Assembly: GCF_009727055.1 (NCBI RefSeq) | Contig: NC_052356.1 | Location: forward strand, 590,887 to 654,886 | Source of the DNA: Benincasa hispida | Lineage: Eukaryota > Streptophyta > Magnoliopsida > Cucurbitales > Cucurbitaceae | DNA length: 64,000 bases | Direction: 5' to 3' | Shown: piece after piece, positions 1-12,305 of the stretch | How positions within the stretch are numbered: the first letter of the stretch is position 1 | How the letters are laid out: each line of letters starts with the position of its first letter | Notes under the pieces: generated by a model | Databases searched by the model: none | Told to the model about the DNA's origin: nothing | What the model saw: the letters and a program-made list of their open reading frames with translations, nothing else | Made by a program: the position numbers and the translations under genes

Positions 1-326
1 TCGCAATTTTTATATAATTGCACAACTTATACTTTTAAATATTGAAAAACCTGGTCGCATGTATCATAAACATAACGCAATAACCTCAAACAGTTCTTGT
101 GTTCGTCCTCGGATCACACCGAGAAACTTGCAGTGGAATTATACTTGGTTCCAATGCAAGGAAACTTGTGACAACGCATAGCATACTACAAGAATATCCA
201 TTACTAACGCATATCTAGAAGTAGTATTGCATGAATTAAGTCAAGTCAGGTCATTATTGCATACATTGGACTTGAACCATTCATACATATCATCGCATTC
301 ATTTTGAGTTCATCAACAAGTCAACA
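1..326 (+). repeat. 3' end of the 5' LTR of element G1
   Basis: The stretch is nearly identical to the end of the LTR at 6978-8832 and ends in TCAACA, seven bases before the primer binding site. The match breaks directly after this point: the 5' copy continues into the primer site and the 3' copy into unrelated flank. Confidence 0.85.
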
Positions 327-332
327 AGATTA

Positions 333-350
333 TGGCGCCATTGCTGGGGA
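333..350 (+). promoter_or_regulatory. Primer binding site, tRNA-Asp type
   Basis: TGGCGCCATTGCTGGGGA is complementary, with two changes, to the 3' end of plant tRNA-Asp (perfect form TGGCGCCGTTGCCGGGGA). This primer is usual in the Athila/Tat branch of Ty3/gypsy. Confidence 0.8.
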
Positions 351-552
351 TTTGGTTAACGATTTTTTGTTTGAGTGTGTTTGTGGTATTTTGCAAGACA
401 GATCTCATTGTACTAGATATTTAATGCGGAGAGCAGCTTGACGGTTTATGAGTACTGGTGCTGAACCTGAATTCGAAGCTGACCCTGAGATCTAGCGTAC
501 CTTTCACGCACGGGCACGTCAGAATCGGATTAGGCGAAAGAAGGCAGCAAGC

Positions 553-1990
553 ATGGCGGACAACAATGATAATGCGATACCGGTAGAGAATCAATGAGTT
601 GTTCAACCAACACAGGATCCTGTCTTCCTGGCAGCTGACCACAACATTCTCATGAGGAATTATGCGCCACCCAATCTGTATCATTTTTTGCCTGGGATTG
701 CAAGGCCTATTGTCGAGGAGAACGCAAGGTTCGAAATTAAGTTGGTCATGCTTCAGATGATCCAAAATGCCGGGCAATTTAGGGGTCTGCAAGGTGAAGA
801 CCCACACGCCCATCTGACCAACTTTGTCGAAATGTGCGGCAACTTCTCTCTACCTGGCACAACCTCTAAGAGTATAAGACTGTATTTTTTCCCTTACACC
901 CTGAGGGACGAGGCCAAGAACTGGGCTCACTCACTGGAGCCAGGAAATTACATCGTGGGACCAACTGGTGGAGCGATTTATGAAGAAGTTCTTCTCACCA
1001 GCCGTCAACGCAAGGCGACGAAAGGACGTGCTGAACTTCTAGCAAAAAGAAGAATGAGACCTGAGACACCGCCTGGGTGCGATTTAGAAGATTGGTGAAA
1101 AACTGCCCGCATATCGGAATCCCCGATTGCGTCTTGATGGAAACATTTTATAATGGCCTGAACAAATCAACGTAAGCTGTTGCTGACGCCTCCGCGACAT
1201 GAGGTTTTATGGATAAAACATACACAGAGGCTAAGGTCATCCTCGACCGCATATCACATAACATGGATGATTGGATCAATGATGGATATGGAGGCCGAGG
1301 CACCGATAAGACAAAAGAGTGAAACTGCCATTGTCCTTGCGGAGATAATGACCACGTGGCTGCACAGATGGCCGCGGTGACCACCTCCTCCAATCGATGG
1401 CAATTAATCAAGGAGCCATCCCTCAACAATCAGCGCAACCTGCTGCACCGGCTCAAGTGGTCGCAATAAGTTGTGTCAATTGTGGAGGGGCTCATGTAGC
1501 TGAAGTGTGCCCATCGAACATCCAGCAAGTATGCGCCATCCAGAACAACCCCTTCAGCAACACCTATAATCCCAGCTGGAGGAGCCATCCTAACTTCGGT
1601 TGGGGAGGTAATTCCAACCAAGAGGGGCCAATCACCCATCAAGGTGGCGGACGAGGGAATCCTCCTTTTCACCAAAATTCAAATCAAGGGCAGCCGAGAC
1701 AGTCGAATCACCAGTAACCCTCATCTTCTAACACTTATAGAAGCTCTTTAGAGACCCTATTGAAGCAACATATGGATAAAAACGACACAGTGATGCAAGC
1801 GCAGACATCTTCAATTAGGAATTTGGAGATCCAGGTGGCCAACTGGCTTCCGAGCTAAGAAGCAGAGCACTAGGGACGTTGCCCAGCAATTCAGAAGCCC
1901 CAGGATCTACAGGAAAGAAGCAATGTCCCTAGGACATTGGGCAGGCAAGTAGGACAGCCTGTGGAGATGTGGATTGCACCCATTCAAAAA
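553..1990 (+). pseudogene. Athila-like gag, frameshifted
   Basis: Gag would form the particle core and bind element RNA. Starting at the ATG at 553, the frame meets a stop at 595-597 and then runs open from 652 to 1098 with the Athila-type capsid pattern (GQFRGLQGEDPHAHL, then LFPY-like YFFPYTLRDEAKNWAHSL). Homology continues in another frame from about 1060 to 1310 (KNCPHIGIPDCVLMETFYNGL, then YTEAKVILDRI), with stops. It resumes in a third frame at 1397-1716, which carries a CX2CX3HX4C zinc knuckle (CVNCGGAHVAEVC) and an asparagine-rich tail with NTYNPSWRSHPNFGW. A short continuation (LETLLKQHMDKND, SSIRNLEIQVA) runs to about 1860. At least two frameshifts and several stops make it non-functional. 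The family call rests on motif order. Confidence 0.8.
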
Positions 1991-2903
1991 ATGCATCTGT
2001 CGGTCCATATCTCACCATTATGTTTAATGCTTTCTTAAATTCCTATCTCTTTGAATTCTTGAATTTTTTCTTCACTTGCTCATTTAATTCGTTCTTGACT
2101 TTATGAATTGAATTTTTCATTTATTTCCTTGGCATTTATTTCCGTATAGTCTTTAATTCTTTAAACTTTTCTGTAATTAATGCATTGAGCTTTAAATAGT
2201 GAATGATTGAGTAATAAAGAAAATTTATTGCCGCAAGTCATCGCACTTGCGTTAATGAAATAATAAAATAAAATAAAAAGAAAATCAAACAATCAACAAC
2301 AAGTATGCAAGGCAATAATAGACGCATCTTGAACCAATAAGATATGTTTTGCGTTTTCCCAACTCAATTGTATTGAGTCGAGGGGTGTGTTGCGCTCATA
2401 TATGTCTTTTGCCCGTCCTTAGCTAAATGCACTATGTTGAGGTATCCTCCAGAAATGTGTTTGGTTAAGGGGTGTGTTGCGGGGATGTATGCGTTGTTAC
2501 CCATCCTCTGCGAAGGTGCATTTGCGTTGGTGAGCACATTGCGTTAATCTTTATCTTGCGTCCATTCGAATAAAATATTAAAGAATTTTTTTTTTTTTTT
2601 GTAATTTGGGGGAATCCAATTGTTTTGTATCCCAGAGTAATGATGATTCGACAAACGAAAGGACATTTTGTCTGAAATTCCGTAAATGAGGGAAATCGAT
2701 CGACACGCCTTTTGAGTGTCTCGAGTACTGTCGCTGCAAAAATCGCGTTGGGCCCATTATGGCCCAACCTAGAAATAGGACCCTTACCTCATTTTGGAAA
2801 GGTTACCTCATCTTTGCAATCAGAAACCCTAGCGCCTTAGCATACAAACTTCTTTCTTCCCTAGCACTCCAGTGTTTTACTAGTTCTTCCGAGCTTAGCT
2901 TTC
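1991..2903 (+). other. Non-coding spacer inside element G1
   Basis: AT-rich sequence between gag and the second ORF with no credible reading frame. It contains two GGGGTGTGTTGCG-like copies (about 2381 and 2470) and an 18-base T run at 2587. No recognisable pol remnant is present. Confidence 0.6.
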
Positions 2904-5818
2904 ATGGCTGACCAAACTTCCAACCAATCTGCTTCACCATCCACCCCTACCCCTGACCAAGTAGCCATGCGAGAGGTAGCATTTCTGGCTGCCAGTCGTA
3001 GGCTCGCCGCCCAAGCCCACACTATCCCCAGAATCGCCGGGAGAACCCGGAGAAACCCCCTGGCCGTTAAACCTCCTCTGTTCAAAAAGGGAGGAAGCAC
3101 TGAAAGCATATCTGTTCTAACATCTACTGTCTCAACTGAGAGTGAAAGGAAGAGGCGCGATGATACGGAGGTGTTTGGCAACATCCTAAGTAACCTGGAG
3201 CTAGGAGGTGATCTACCCGAGGCAGGGGTTGTAAATCAACCACTGTCGACGGAGGAGGAGACAATGGTGGTGACGGAAGAAGGGTGGTGGCAGAGGCAGT
3301 AGCGATTGAAGAAGAACAAGAAAAAGAAAAGGAAGAGATTGCGGTGGAGGAGACCAAGGAGGCTGAAGTTGCATTGGAGACCCCTGATGTTGCGTTGGAG
3401 GAGGTTGCAGGGGTGGCGCAACCAGAAGTGGCTGAGAAGAAAAAGAATAAGAAGAAAAAGAAATGAAGGAAGGTTGGAGAGGCTAAATCTTCCCATCATT
3501 ACAAGGAGAGAAAGAACAAAAAGAAAAAGGATGATGATGAAGATGGGGAAGAGAAGAAGGAAAGGAAGAAGCAAGAGAAGGAAGAAAAAAGAATGCGCCG
3601 ACATGAAGAAAGGCGCTTAAGAAAAGAAGAAGAAAAGAAGCAGAGGGCTGTGAGCCCTGAAAAGGATGGACAATCAACCTCTGTGAAGGAGGATAGGTGG
3701 AAACGGCACAGTTGATGGAGTCGGCGCAACCCAAAACAATGCAAATGGTTGCGACCGATGAAGGATAAGAAGCAGAATGAACCCCCTGATGCGGCGTCGC
3801 AGGAAGAATGCGCCACAAGGGTCCACTATTGACCCTTAAAGACTAATTATCGAATTGGAAGAAGAAAAAAGAAAAAGAAAAGAAGAGGAGGAGAAGCAAG
3901 AAAAGATAGAAAGGGGAAAGCTCATCATCGCAGAGGGAAATAGAAAAAGAAGATTGGAGTACGAAGAAATGCGAAGCAATAATGAGCTTGCAAGGCTTGA
4001 AGGGATATGGAGGCGCGAGGAGGAACAGCATCTGTTGCTGGCCTCTGAGCAATTTAAAGAAGAATTTGCAAGAGAAGAACAAGAAGAAGAAGAAGAAAGG
4101 AAAAGGAAAAAGGAAGAAGAGGAGAGGACATTGTTGGAAGAGAAGGACAAAAAGCGCAAAGCTAATTTATGGCGCTTAATGAAGAAAAAGGGCAAACAAT
4201 TCGCAGAGCACGAGAAGAAGGAACAACGCAAAGAGCGGGAGAAGAAACAAAAACAAGCAGCCCGCCTTACGTTGGCTAAGAAAAAAGGCAAGGTAATCGC
4301 GGAGAGCAGCGAGCCCGCATCGGCCAGGAAGCGTTCATAAAAAAGAAAGGAGAATGATGACATGTTGATTGAGATGGGCTTCTATCCTGTGTCGACACCA
4401 CTACCTGACCTCATCACAAGTGTGATTGTGGAACATGGGTGGGACACATTCTACCAGTGCCCATCCATTATTATGCCTCACATAGTGCGGGATTTCTACC
4501 ACGGGCATCTACATGGAAACAGAGATGCAGTGATCTTTAAAGGAGAAATAGTATCCTTCAGCGCAAGGGACATCAACGAAATATATCAAATGAAGGACAA
4601 CCCTGATGCACCAGGGAATAAAATTATTGATGATCCCATGGAGCAACAGATGGAAGACGCACTAAGGATATTAATGCAACGGGGCACGAAGTGGTCGGTT
4701 TCGCTAAAAGGCATCCGCACCCTGGAGTCCAAGTCCTTGCTTCCGGAGGGAAGGCTCTGGGTTTACCTAGTCAAGAAGCAATTGATCCCAACAACGCATG
4801 ACAGAACTGTATCAAGGGATCGGGTCATGGCCGCATACTGCATCGCACACAACATTCCTATTGACGTAAGGCAATTTATCGCAAGGCAGATCAGATCATT
4901 GGTGGGGCATATTCGAGGGCAGTACTTCTTCCTGTGGATCGTTTTAAGTCTATGCTTGTCTATGGGCATAGGCGTTGATGAGGAGCCCATGCCAGAAGTC
5001 CATAGCCTCATCAACATAAAAATCTTGAGGCTGCTCCTCAAAGACTCCCCACACTGCCCCGAGCTGCCAGCAAAGAGGCCTGCGATCGATTTGAATGCGT
5101 TGCAAGAACCCAGGCCAAAAAGATGACGCTGAAAAGATAAGGGAAAAGAAAGAATTCAAGAGTCACCAGCGCAAGATTCAGACCCTGCGAACCCTCTTCC
5201 CTTAGTCATTCGCCCTCCAAGTCCTCCTAGCCCACCCGTACAACCTTTTTCTCCACATCACGAACATTTTACTAATCTCCTCCTTGTCCCAACCTCCTCA
5301 TCTGTTTACCCAGCAGCCCCACCTTCACCATCAGCATCATCACCGCAACCCACCATTCCACCACCACAAGTTGATGACCCACACGATTTGGGTGAAGGCA
5401 CCTCTGCCCAACCCCAAAATGATGCTGGCGAGACATCGCAGGCACAACTTTCCATCACCTCCATGGCTGCTGAGTTAGCAGAAATGAGATCCCTCTTCTC
5501 CCAAAAATAACAACTTTTCTCTCAACAACAACACTTCTTCAACCAAAGATTTGAAGTGGTAATGGAGCGGATTGATGATATTCAACGCAGTGCTGCCACA
5601 TCAAGAGAGGCGCTGATCAACATGCAGTGCGACATTTACAAATTCCATATGCATCAGAGACTGATTGCGAAGTGTAATCAAGAGTACTTCAACTTTCTCA
5701 CTGCATATCTTTATGGTCCGATGGTGCCCCTACATCTCTAGCAGCACTTAAATTTTAAAGAAGCTCCTCTTGCACCACCTCAAAATCCACCTCCAGACCC
5801 GCCAGCCCCTCAGCAATA
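2904..5818 (+). pseudogene. Second ORF of G1: Lys/Glu-rich coiled coil plus Transposase_32-like domain
   Basis: The ATG at 2904 opens a frame (MADQTSNQSASPSTPTPDQ) that stops at 3302. A shifted frame carries on at 3284-3714, and the first frame returns at 3855-4340 and 4362-5126, then with stops to 5818. The middle (about 3300-4340) is almost only Lys, Glu and Arg and would form a long charged coiled coil. The 4362-5126 block (254 codons) matches the pattern of the plant Transposase_32 family (Pfam PF20167): WDTFYQCPSIIMPHIVRDFY, VSFSARDINEIYQM, then LWVYLVKKQLIPTTHD and DRVMAAYCIAHNIPIDVRQF. The tail is Pro/Ser-rich, followed by a short helical segment (VVMERIDDIQRS). The domain's biochemical role is not established; despite its name no transposase activity is shown. 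It sits where an extra ORF is found in large gypsy elements. Confidence 0.7.
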
Positions 5819-6964
5819 ATCCTCCTACATTTTTTTTATGCGACCATTATATATTCTTTTAAATTCATTTATTCTTTTATGAGTTAATCTCAATTCTTTG
5901 ATTCTTGTACAGGCACAAATTTTGTATTGCGTTAATTTGTAATTAGTTGTATACTTTGTTAATATTCAATACAATGAGTACATATTCACTCCATTTTTGC
6001 CTGTGCCTTTTTCTTTATCATCCTTTGTCAATACTTGCGAGGTTCTGAATCTTTTACTTTGTGTTCTTCATTGCGTTGCTATGATGTAATATATGTTTAT
6101 ACTTAGAAACATTTCCCATATTTTGTAAATTCTGACTAACACTTAGTTAATTCTTAGTTTAGCAGTACTTTACCTTTTATATCTCAAAGTTCTGCTCAAA
6201 CCTTCGTTTTGAAATTTTATTCCAAGTGTTTGTCTAGTCTATCCAAGCAATGCAATGAGAACCTTGCTCATCTTTAAATTTAGGGGTGGGGAAGGTATGA
6301 GCAAATAAGATCAAAATATGCGTATTTAAGAAAATGCATTCATTTTCATTAAAAAAAAAAAAATTAGGCAAAACTTCAATGTCAGCACAAGGAAAATCCT
6401 TAAAAATGTTCCTAACCTGATAAGAGTTTAGTTATGAAAGAAGCTTACTCGTAGTTGGATGTTCGTATGACACCCGTAGGGACAAGCCAAAACGAAGGTG
6501 GATTTCCAAGATCAACGCAATATGAAAAAGAGAAGAAAAATAAATGCAAGAGACAACTCCTCTGAATATCATGAGTTAAAATTGAAATTGGCACACAACT
6601 GTAGTTGGATGTTCGCATGACACCCGTGGAGACAAGTGAAAACGAAGAGTGTAACCATGACCAACAGTCTCTAGTAAATGACGCAATCGTTTTGACCATT
6701 GTATGTAGATATATCGAGTTGTTTTGATAAAGAAGAGATAAACATTCTATTTTTAAAACTAGAAAAGCATTTTTGAGCAGAATTTTGTTATGTAGAAGAA
6801 TAAAGTAGGGCTTGTTAAGAATTAGCAAGGATAGGAAGAAATTGCGATGTTAAGTAATGTGCCTAAATGTAACATTCGGAGCAACCAATTGACGCAAAAA
6901 TATAGGATAGGAATTAAGCTTTATTGCCTTAGTAGAAGATATGCTTGAGGACAAGCATATATCT
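5819..6964 (+). other. Non-coding 3' region of element G1, with a 150-bp-spaced direct repeat
   Basis: No reading frame has coding sense here. A segment beginning GTAGTTGGATGTTCG occurs at 6451 and again at 6601, each about 47-50 bases long with few changes. Confidence 0.6.
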
Positions 6965-6977
6965 AAATTTAGGGGTG
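6965..6977 (+). promoter_or_regulatory. Polypurine tract of G1
   Basis: AAATTTAGGGGTG lies directly before the LTR start TGATAACTTG, the expected position of the plus-strand primer for reverse transcription. Confidence 0.75.
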
Positions 6978-8832
6978 TGATAACTTGTAGAAATACAAGT
7001 TATTTATACTGCCTTATCTAGATGTTGCGGCCAAAAGAGAATAAATATGCGCCAATTGTATGAAAATTAGCTTCGAAATACAATAATTATGAAATATCAC
7101 AATTACACCCATTAACATCATTAAGATGGAAGAAAAGGAGATTTCTACTCTGTTTTTCAGGAAACCAAGTCACCACTTGCGATCAAAGCTCAAGACAAAC
7201 TGACCAACGCATCTCTATCACATTGCGCCTGTCAATCCACAATGAAAAGACGATTAACGCAATGATGCTGCAATGCGATAGTCGATCCGGAGCTGACTTT
7301 CAACCGCATGCAGTAATAAAAACAACATCGCATGCGAACACCCGATCGAAAGATGCAGCTGAGCAACGCAAAAGCGGAGGATTGTGACACGTGTACAGCT
7401 AAAGATTGTACAGATTTGACGGTCTGATTGCATAACAGAAGGAATAATATTCTTCCATCTTCGGAATTTCCATAACAAAATTGGGGACCACAAAGCCGGA
7501 GTCAAAGTTCTTCACCTATAAATACCCCATAGAATTCACAGAAAAAAGGATGGCTACTGGATACGGGGTGAATTGATATTAGGTCATTGAGAGAAAGGCT
7601 GAGCTGAGTGTTAAACTGAAGAGATCCAGGAAGAAGAAGAGGCAAGGCGGAGAGGTGAGTCTTAGTGTTAATCTGCCAGATCCCCGTCGTGAAGCTCTGT
7701 ACTCAGATCCTTGCTATCGGTTGAGCAAGCCTGAGAGGGAAGCTCATCCTTCCACACGATCCATCTATTTAAGTAAGCAAATCTCCATTCAAATCGGTGT
7801 CGAGACGTTGGCACTTGATTGTATTTGTTTCTAACTCTTTTCATCATTGTATTACATCTTCTTTACCCCTTCATTCACGCACCATGTATCAGACGCTAAA
7901 TAGATATATTGAATGTCTTAATCATTTTCATCACCACTTCTCTATCTATTTCTATTCCTCCATTTATCGCTTTCTTCATGAAGTGTTCTTAATTCCCTGG
8001 TAGTTAATATGAAATAAACAAGTACTTAATCGGTGTTAAAGAGATAATTGCGTTTAGCTAAGGCATGCTAGATGGCATCTTCACCTGTGATAGCAGAAGT
8101 GAAGATGTCGTTCTGATCTGTCGAGAGAAGGTTAGAAGAATGCGTTAACTAAAGCGAGTAGTACATCAGAGATGGAAGCAACCTTGCGTTCATTACGTTC
8201 GTCCCTATTTCACCACGGAGATGTGGGAACGCGGCCGATCACTGAGAGGTGTACGCTAAGGGAAAAACGGAACCGTGATTATCACTTTAACGCAATTAAG
8301 GAACTTGCGATGTTTATACTAGTTATCTTTCTCTTTCTGCTTTGTACATAAGACTTGCCATCACATTACTTGATCTGTGTATAATCTTCACAACCAGCCT
8401 TGACCTCAGTATCTTGTAACATGACGCATGTATCTTGTACCATCTTAGCTTAGGTTTACTGCACTTTATTTTATTATCGCATTTTTACTGCTTTCCTTTA
8501 CTTTATCGCAATTTTTATATACTTGCACAACTTGTACTTTTAAATATTGAAAAACTTGGTCGCATGTATCATAAACATAACGCAATAACCTCAAACAGTC
8601 CCTGTGTTCATCCTCGGATCACACCGAGAAACTTGCGATGGAATTATACTTGGTTCCAATGCAAGGAAACTTGTGACAACGCATAGCATACTACAAGAAC
8701 ATTTATTACTAACGCATATCTAGAAGTAGTATTGCATGAATTAAGTCAATTCAGGTCATTATTGCATAACATTGGACTTGAACCATGCATATATATCATC
8801 GCATACATTTTGTGTTCATCAACAAGTCAACA
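6978..8832 (+). repeat. 3' LTR of element G1 (complete, 1855 bp)
   Basis: It starts TGATAACTTGTAG at the polypurine tract and ends TCAACA, giving TG...CA ends; the last 326 bases repeat the start of the window. The LTR start contains a small inverted repeat (AACTTGTA / TACAAGTT). Relatives of this LTR lie at 36664-38535 (reversed, solo) and 22599-24075. ORFs inside it have no coding sense. Confidence 0.88.
7517..7524 (+). promoter_or_regulatory. Probable TATA box of the G1 LTR promoter
   Basis: TATAAATA lies in the middle of the LTR. The same octamer in the same sequence setting occurs in the two relatives, at 23103-23110 (+) and 37968-37975 (-), which supports it as the Pol II promoter marking U3/R. 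Confidence 0.55.
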
Positions 8833-9330
8833 ATAATATTGTGTTGCTCATACATCAGATCAATTAGTGAGGAAGGAGGATAAAGATTGACCTGTGTGAA
8901 GCTGCTGCTGAGAGTAAGGAATTGATAAGTCCAACCTTAAATCTTAGAAAGTGGAACAGAATAAGAAGAAACAAAACAAACAGAACTTCTTTTTGTGGCT
9001 TCCATAAATTTTCTTAGTTTTCAGAAACGTTCTTTTTAATTTTGAGAATGAGAAACGAGAACGTTTATCAAACAAATTTGTTTCTTAAAAAATAAGAAGT
9101 AGAAACACGAAACAGGAAACGGGAATGTTATCAAATGGGCTCTTTGGATCTTCTAACCAACAATTATCATACCCATAAACAATATATATATATATAGTAA
9201 TAATATTAAAGAACATATCATTTTGAAAAGGAATTTAGAAAAAATACCTCTGAAAATTCCTTTTCCATTGTTAGGTCTTTAAATGACGTATATTTTCTAT
9301 GTTAATTCTCCTAAAATTATATTGATTATT
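8833..9330. other. Flanking sequence, nothing recognised
   Basis: AT-rich sequence after the G1 LTR, with a short AT dinucleotide run at about 9183. The candidate 5-bp target duplication at 8833 cannot be tested because the other side lies outside the window. Confidence 0.4.
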
Positions 9331-10250
9331 TACTTTTAATGCTCATTGTGTAGGTAAAATGGTCCCAGGAGCGATAAGGAGTCATTTAGAGAAATTTGGC
9401 CAAAAATGATTGAAAATGACCAAGAAAGTCAACAAAGTTGAAGAGAATCAGATAATTTACTAAAATACCATCAAGCTTTAGTGTCATAACCCTAGGAGAA
9501 GCATCGAGCAACGCTTGAAGACATAAAGGTTACTTTTGCTGCAAAACAAGGCAGTGTTGCAATGCTCCGAATTATGATGCAACTCTTCGTGTGCACGCGC
9601 CTCGCGCAACGCAGCATCAAGGCCAGGTCACGTCTCAAGCGCAACGCTTCTTGCTATTTTTACTATTTAGCGTTGCAATGCTAACTTCAGCATCACGACG
9701 CTACCCTACAAGTAAATAGTTTTTCTTTCATTTTGACAAAAAAGGAGGAAGCACGATTTCAATGGAGACTGGAATTTCTCTATATATGGTCGCTATCGAA
9801 CCCAATAGAGATAGAAACATGTAAACTGAATAGGGTTAGGGCTATCCTACCTTAATTGATGATTAGGGCGCTCTCTTGACTAGGTTAATGCTTGTCCGCC
9901 TTTGTAGAGACTAGTTTAATCTAGTTAAGTGGGTAGTTGCAAGCTTAATTCGATTGTGAATTAAATTTATAGAATTCAATGATAGGAATTACATTGAACA
10001 TCTAACTTGGATTAGAAGCAAGATTATTCTAAATTTGTTTACAATTATCCTTTGTCTTTTGATTTTTAGTTTGTTTCTTGTTTTAATAAAAACCCTTGTT
10101 TTATAGCTTTTATAGTTAAGCTTGGTTAATGAAAAGATTAACATTTTCCTATGGATCGACCTCTTACTTCCACTTTAACTACGAGTTAGTTTAAGTTGTT
10201 CGAGCTTTACAAATATTATTTGTTTTTGGTTAGATAGAACTAACAACACC
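9331..10250 (+). repeat. Degenerate gypsy LTR remnant
   Basis: The layout resembles the Athila-type LTR at 56330-57692: a block with repeated GCAACGCT/GTTGCAATGC words (9500-9710), a region of ordinary LTR-like text, and an end with TGGATCGACCTCTTAC, AAATATTATTTG and TTGGTTAG. No primer site or coding region follows it. Confidence 0.45.
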
Positions 10251-11916
10251 TACTTAGCTCCGAAGAGTCATTCAACAGAAGGAAAAGTAGATGAAGAATT
10301 ATTTTCTTTGGACCCTTTGACCCTATAGTGATCATACACATAAATATAATACACATACATAATTTACATTTATGTTATCACCATCATAAGTTAATCATAC
10401 TTAAAGATTCTACAAATTAGCTGCAAAATCAAATCCATTTGAATTCGTATTGAGAATGTTGTTAGGGTGGATTTACACGCACACACATAATATACATTTC
10501 ATTATTATTATTATTATACACATGCATAAGCATACAAACATACCTACATAGTACAAAAAAAATCCATAATATGCGAATTCAACCAACTGTGGCATTTTTC
10601 CAAGAAATAGATTATGACCCATTCTCTCACCTCGACCACAACAGACGGTGACTCTTTTCTAAACAAGATGTGATCCTCTTTTTCTTAAGCCTCCCAATCG
10701 GTGGTTTGATATTAGTAGATAGAATTGGACCATTGCTAAAACTATGAACGTTTGAAATCTATTCTACGTTACTAATAGAACATGTTTGCTTGCTATATAA
10801 TAAAACTAAATTCAAAATATAAAAGAAATCATGCATATGACTCCAATTCAAAGTTTCTACAAGACAATGTCTAGATTCTAAATCCAACATGAGCAAGTAC
10901 GATTTAGAAGGTTGATCTCAAATTGCTTGGTGTAATCATGAACTTCGAATTGGTGGTGTGGTTGATGGGGTCTAACTGCAAAAACATGTCAAAACAAACC
11001 ATATTTGTAAAGAGAGCACCTTTACAAATTGACTGAGTTATACCTTCTTAGTTTGTTTCTAAAACACCTTTACAAATTCGCTTGCTTTAAGCTCTGTTTA
11101 TTTTGAAAAGATTCTAGGTCTCGTATTAGCACATTCTTCATTGCAAACATAATTACTTCAAAATAAAACAAAGGCTTTAAAAATCGAACGATTGACATAT
11201 ACCTCAATCAATCAATTTCCCAAAAAATAAAATTAATCTTTATTAGCAATGCCATATCAAATGATACACCTATTTATTGGAATTGCAAAAAATATACTCT
11301 AATGAACATTTGATTTTTGGGAATTAGAAAAGATTAATAAACATCTTCCATTACAGTATATACCGATTTATAATTATATTATAATCTGAAAATGGGTTAG
11401 TTGCAAATATGCCAAAATAAGTGGTAAAAATTAGGTTCATATCACACAATATAAATTTTGCAAAAATAACAAAATTGGTCAGGTCAACCCAATTTAAATT
11501 GGTCATTGAAATTGAAAAATCAAAAATGTCCTCACTGATTTACTGACCATATCGAATCGGATGTGATTGTTATTTGATCTTTATTTGATATTATTTGCGA
11601 TTGATAATGATACATGTTGCTACCTCATGACTGTTTGATTACTATCTAATACTAATTACCGATTATTGTTGTGGTTAAAAGTGAATTTATACGTACCTCA
11701 TGAAAAAGCAAAATTGAAATCAGGAAGGCCCACTCTCACGGTGAACCACACTCTTTTATTCTCACATGCAAAATCAAATTACAACAGAAATTAGTTAGAA
11801 ATAAGTTTTAATATTCTGCTTTTAACATTCTCTGTATATTAATGAAATAAAAAGAAAAGGAGAGTGTGAGTGATCGAATCTTTCATTTTAATTGTTACTG
11901 AAAAAAAAAACCGAGG
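10251..11916. other. Intergenic sequence, no gene recognised
   Basis: Neither strand shows a long frame or a domain. An ATT repeat lies at about 10501-10515. Confidence 0.4.
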
Positions 11917-12272
11917 TGTAAGAGAGAGAAGTCTTTGTGAAGAATCAAACCTGATTGTGCTTTGTAATGTCTATTTCTTGATTTTGATCTTGAATAAAGA
12001 CGTCAATGGCTGTTCTCTGGAGTGAATGTAGGAATAAATAAGCCGAACCACTATAAATCAGATATTTCTCTTCTACTTTCCTTAATCTTCATCTAGTTCT
12101 TTACTCAAGTTTTGTCTCCATTGATTTGTTGTGAGTGAATAGAAAGATCAGAGATATGAGAATTTTAGATAGAATTTACGTGTTGATCGGAAGAGTAAAG
12201 AAGAAAGACAATCATATGCAATTGTTGTATTACCTTTTACAATGAGATGTGTGTAGTTGTTTTCTCTTTACA
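11917..12272 (+). repeat. 5' LTR of E1
   Basis: Paired with 17591-17944. The start is taken at TGTAAGAGAGAGAAG and the end at TTTACA just before the primer site. Confidence 0.75.
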
Positions 12273-12275
12273 ATT

Positions 12276-12287
12276 TGGTATCAAAAC
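12276..12287 (+). promoter_or_regulatory. Primer binding site of E1, tRNA-iMet type
   Basis: TGGTATCAAAAC differs by one base from the standard copia primer site TGGTATCAGAGC at comparable positions, and lies a few bases after the LTR end. Confidence 0.75.
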
Positions 12288-12305
12288 TTGGAAAAGAACT
12301 TATCA

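Larger units (their letters stand above)
1..8832 (+). mobile_element. Pol-less Ty3/gypsy-type LTR element (G1), 5' LTR truncated by window edge
   Basis: The first 326 bases match the last part of a complete LTR at 6978-8832, so the two are the LTRs of one element whose 5' end lies outside the window. Between them, in order, lie a tRNA-Asp-type primer site, a broken Athila-like gag, about 0.9 kb without coding sense, a long second ORF with a Transposase_32-like domain, about 1.1 kb of non-coding sequence and a polypurine tract. No protease, reverse transcriptase, RNase H or integrase motif is visible in any frame, so the element must have depended on another element's enzymes. The full element would be about 10.4 kb if the hidden part of the 5' LTR equals the 3' LTR. 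The broken frames show it is not recent. Confidence 0.85.

Noticed and set aside
3124..4363. Minus-strand Ser/Phe/Leu-rich frames opposite the coiled-coil region
   Set aside because: They are shadows of the Lys/Glu-rich sense strand; low complexity only.
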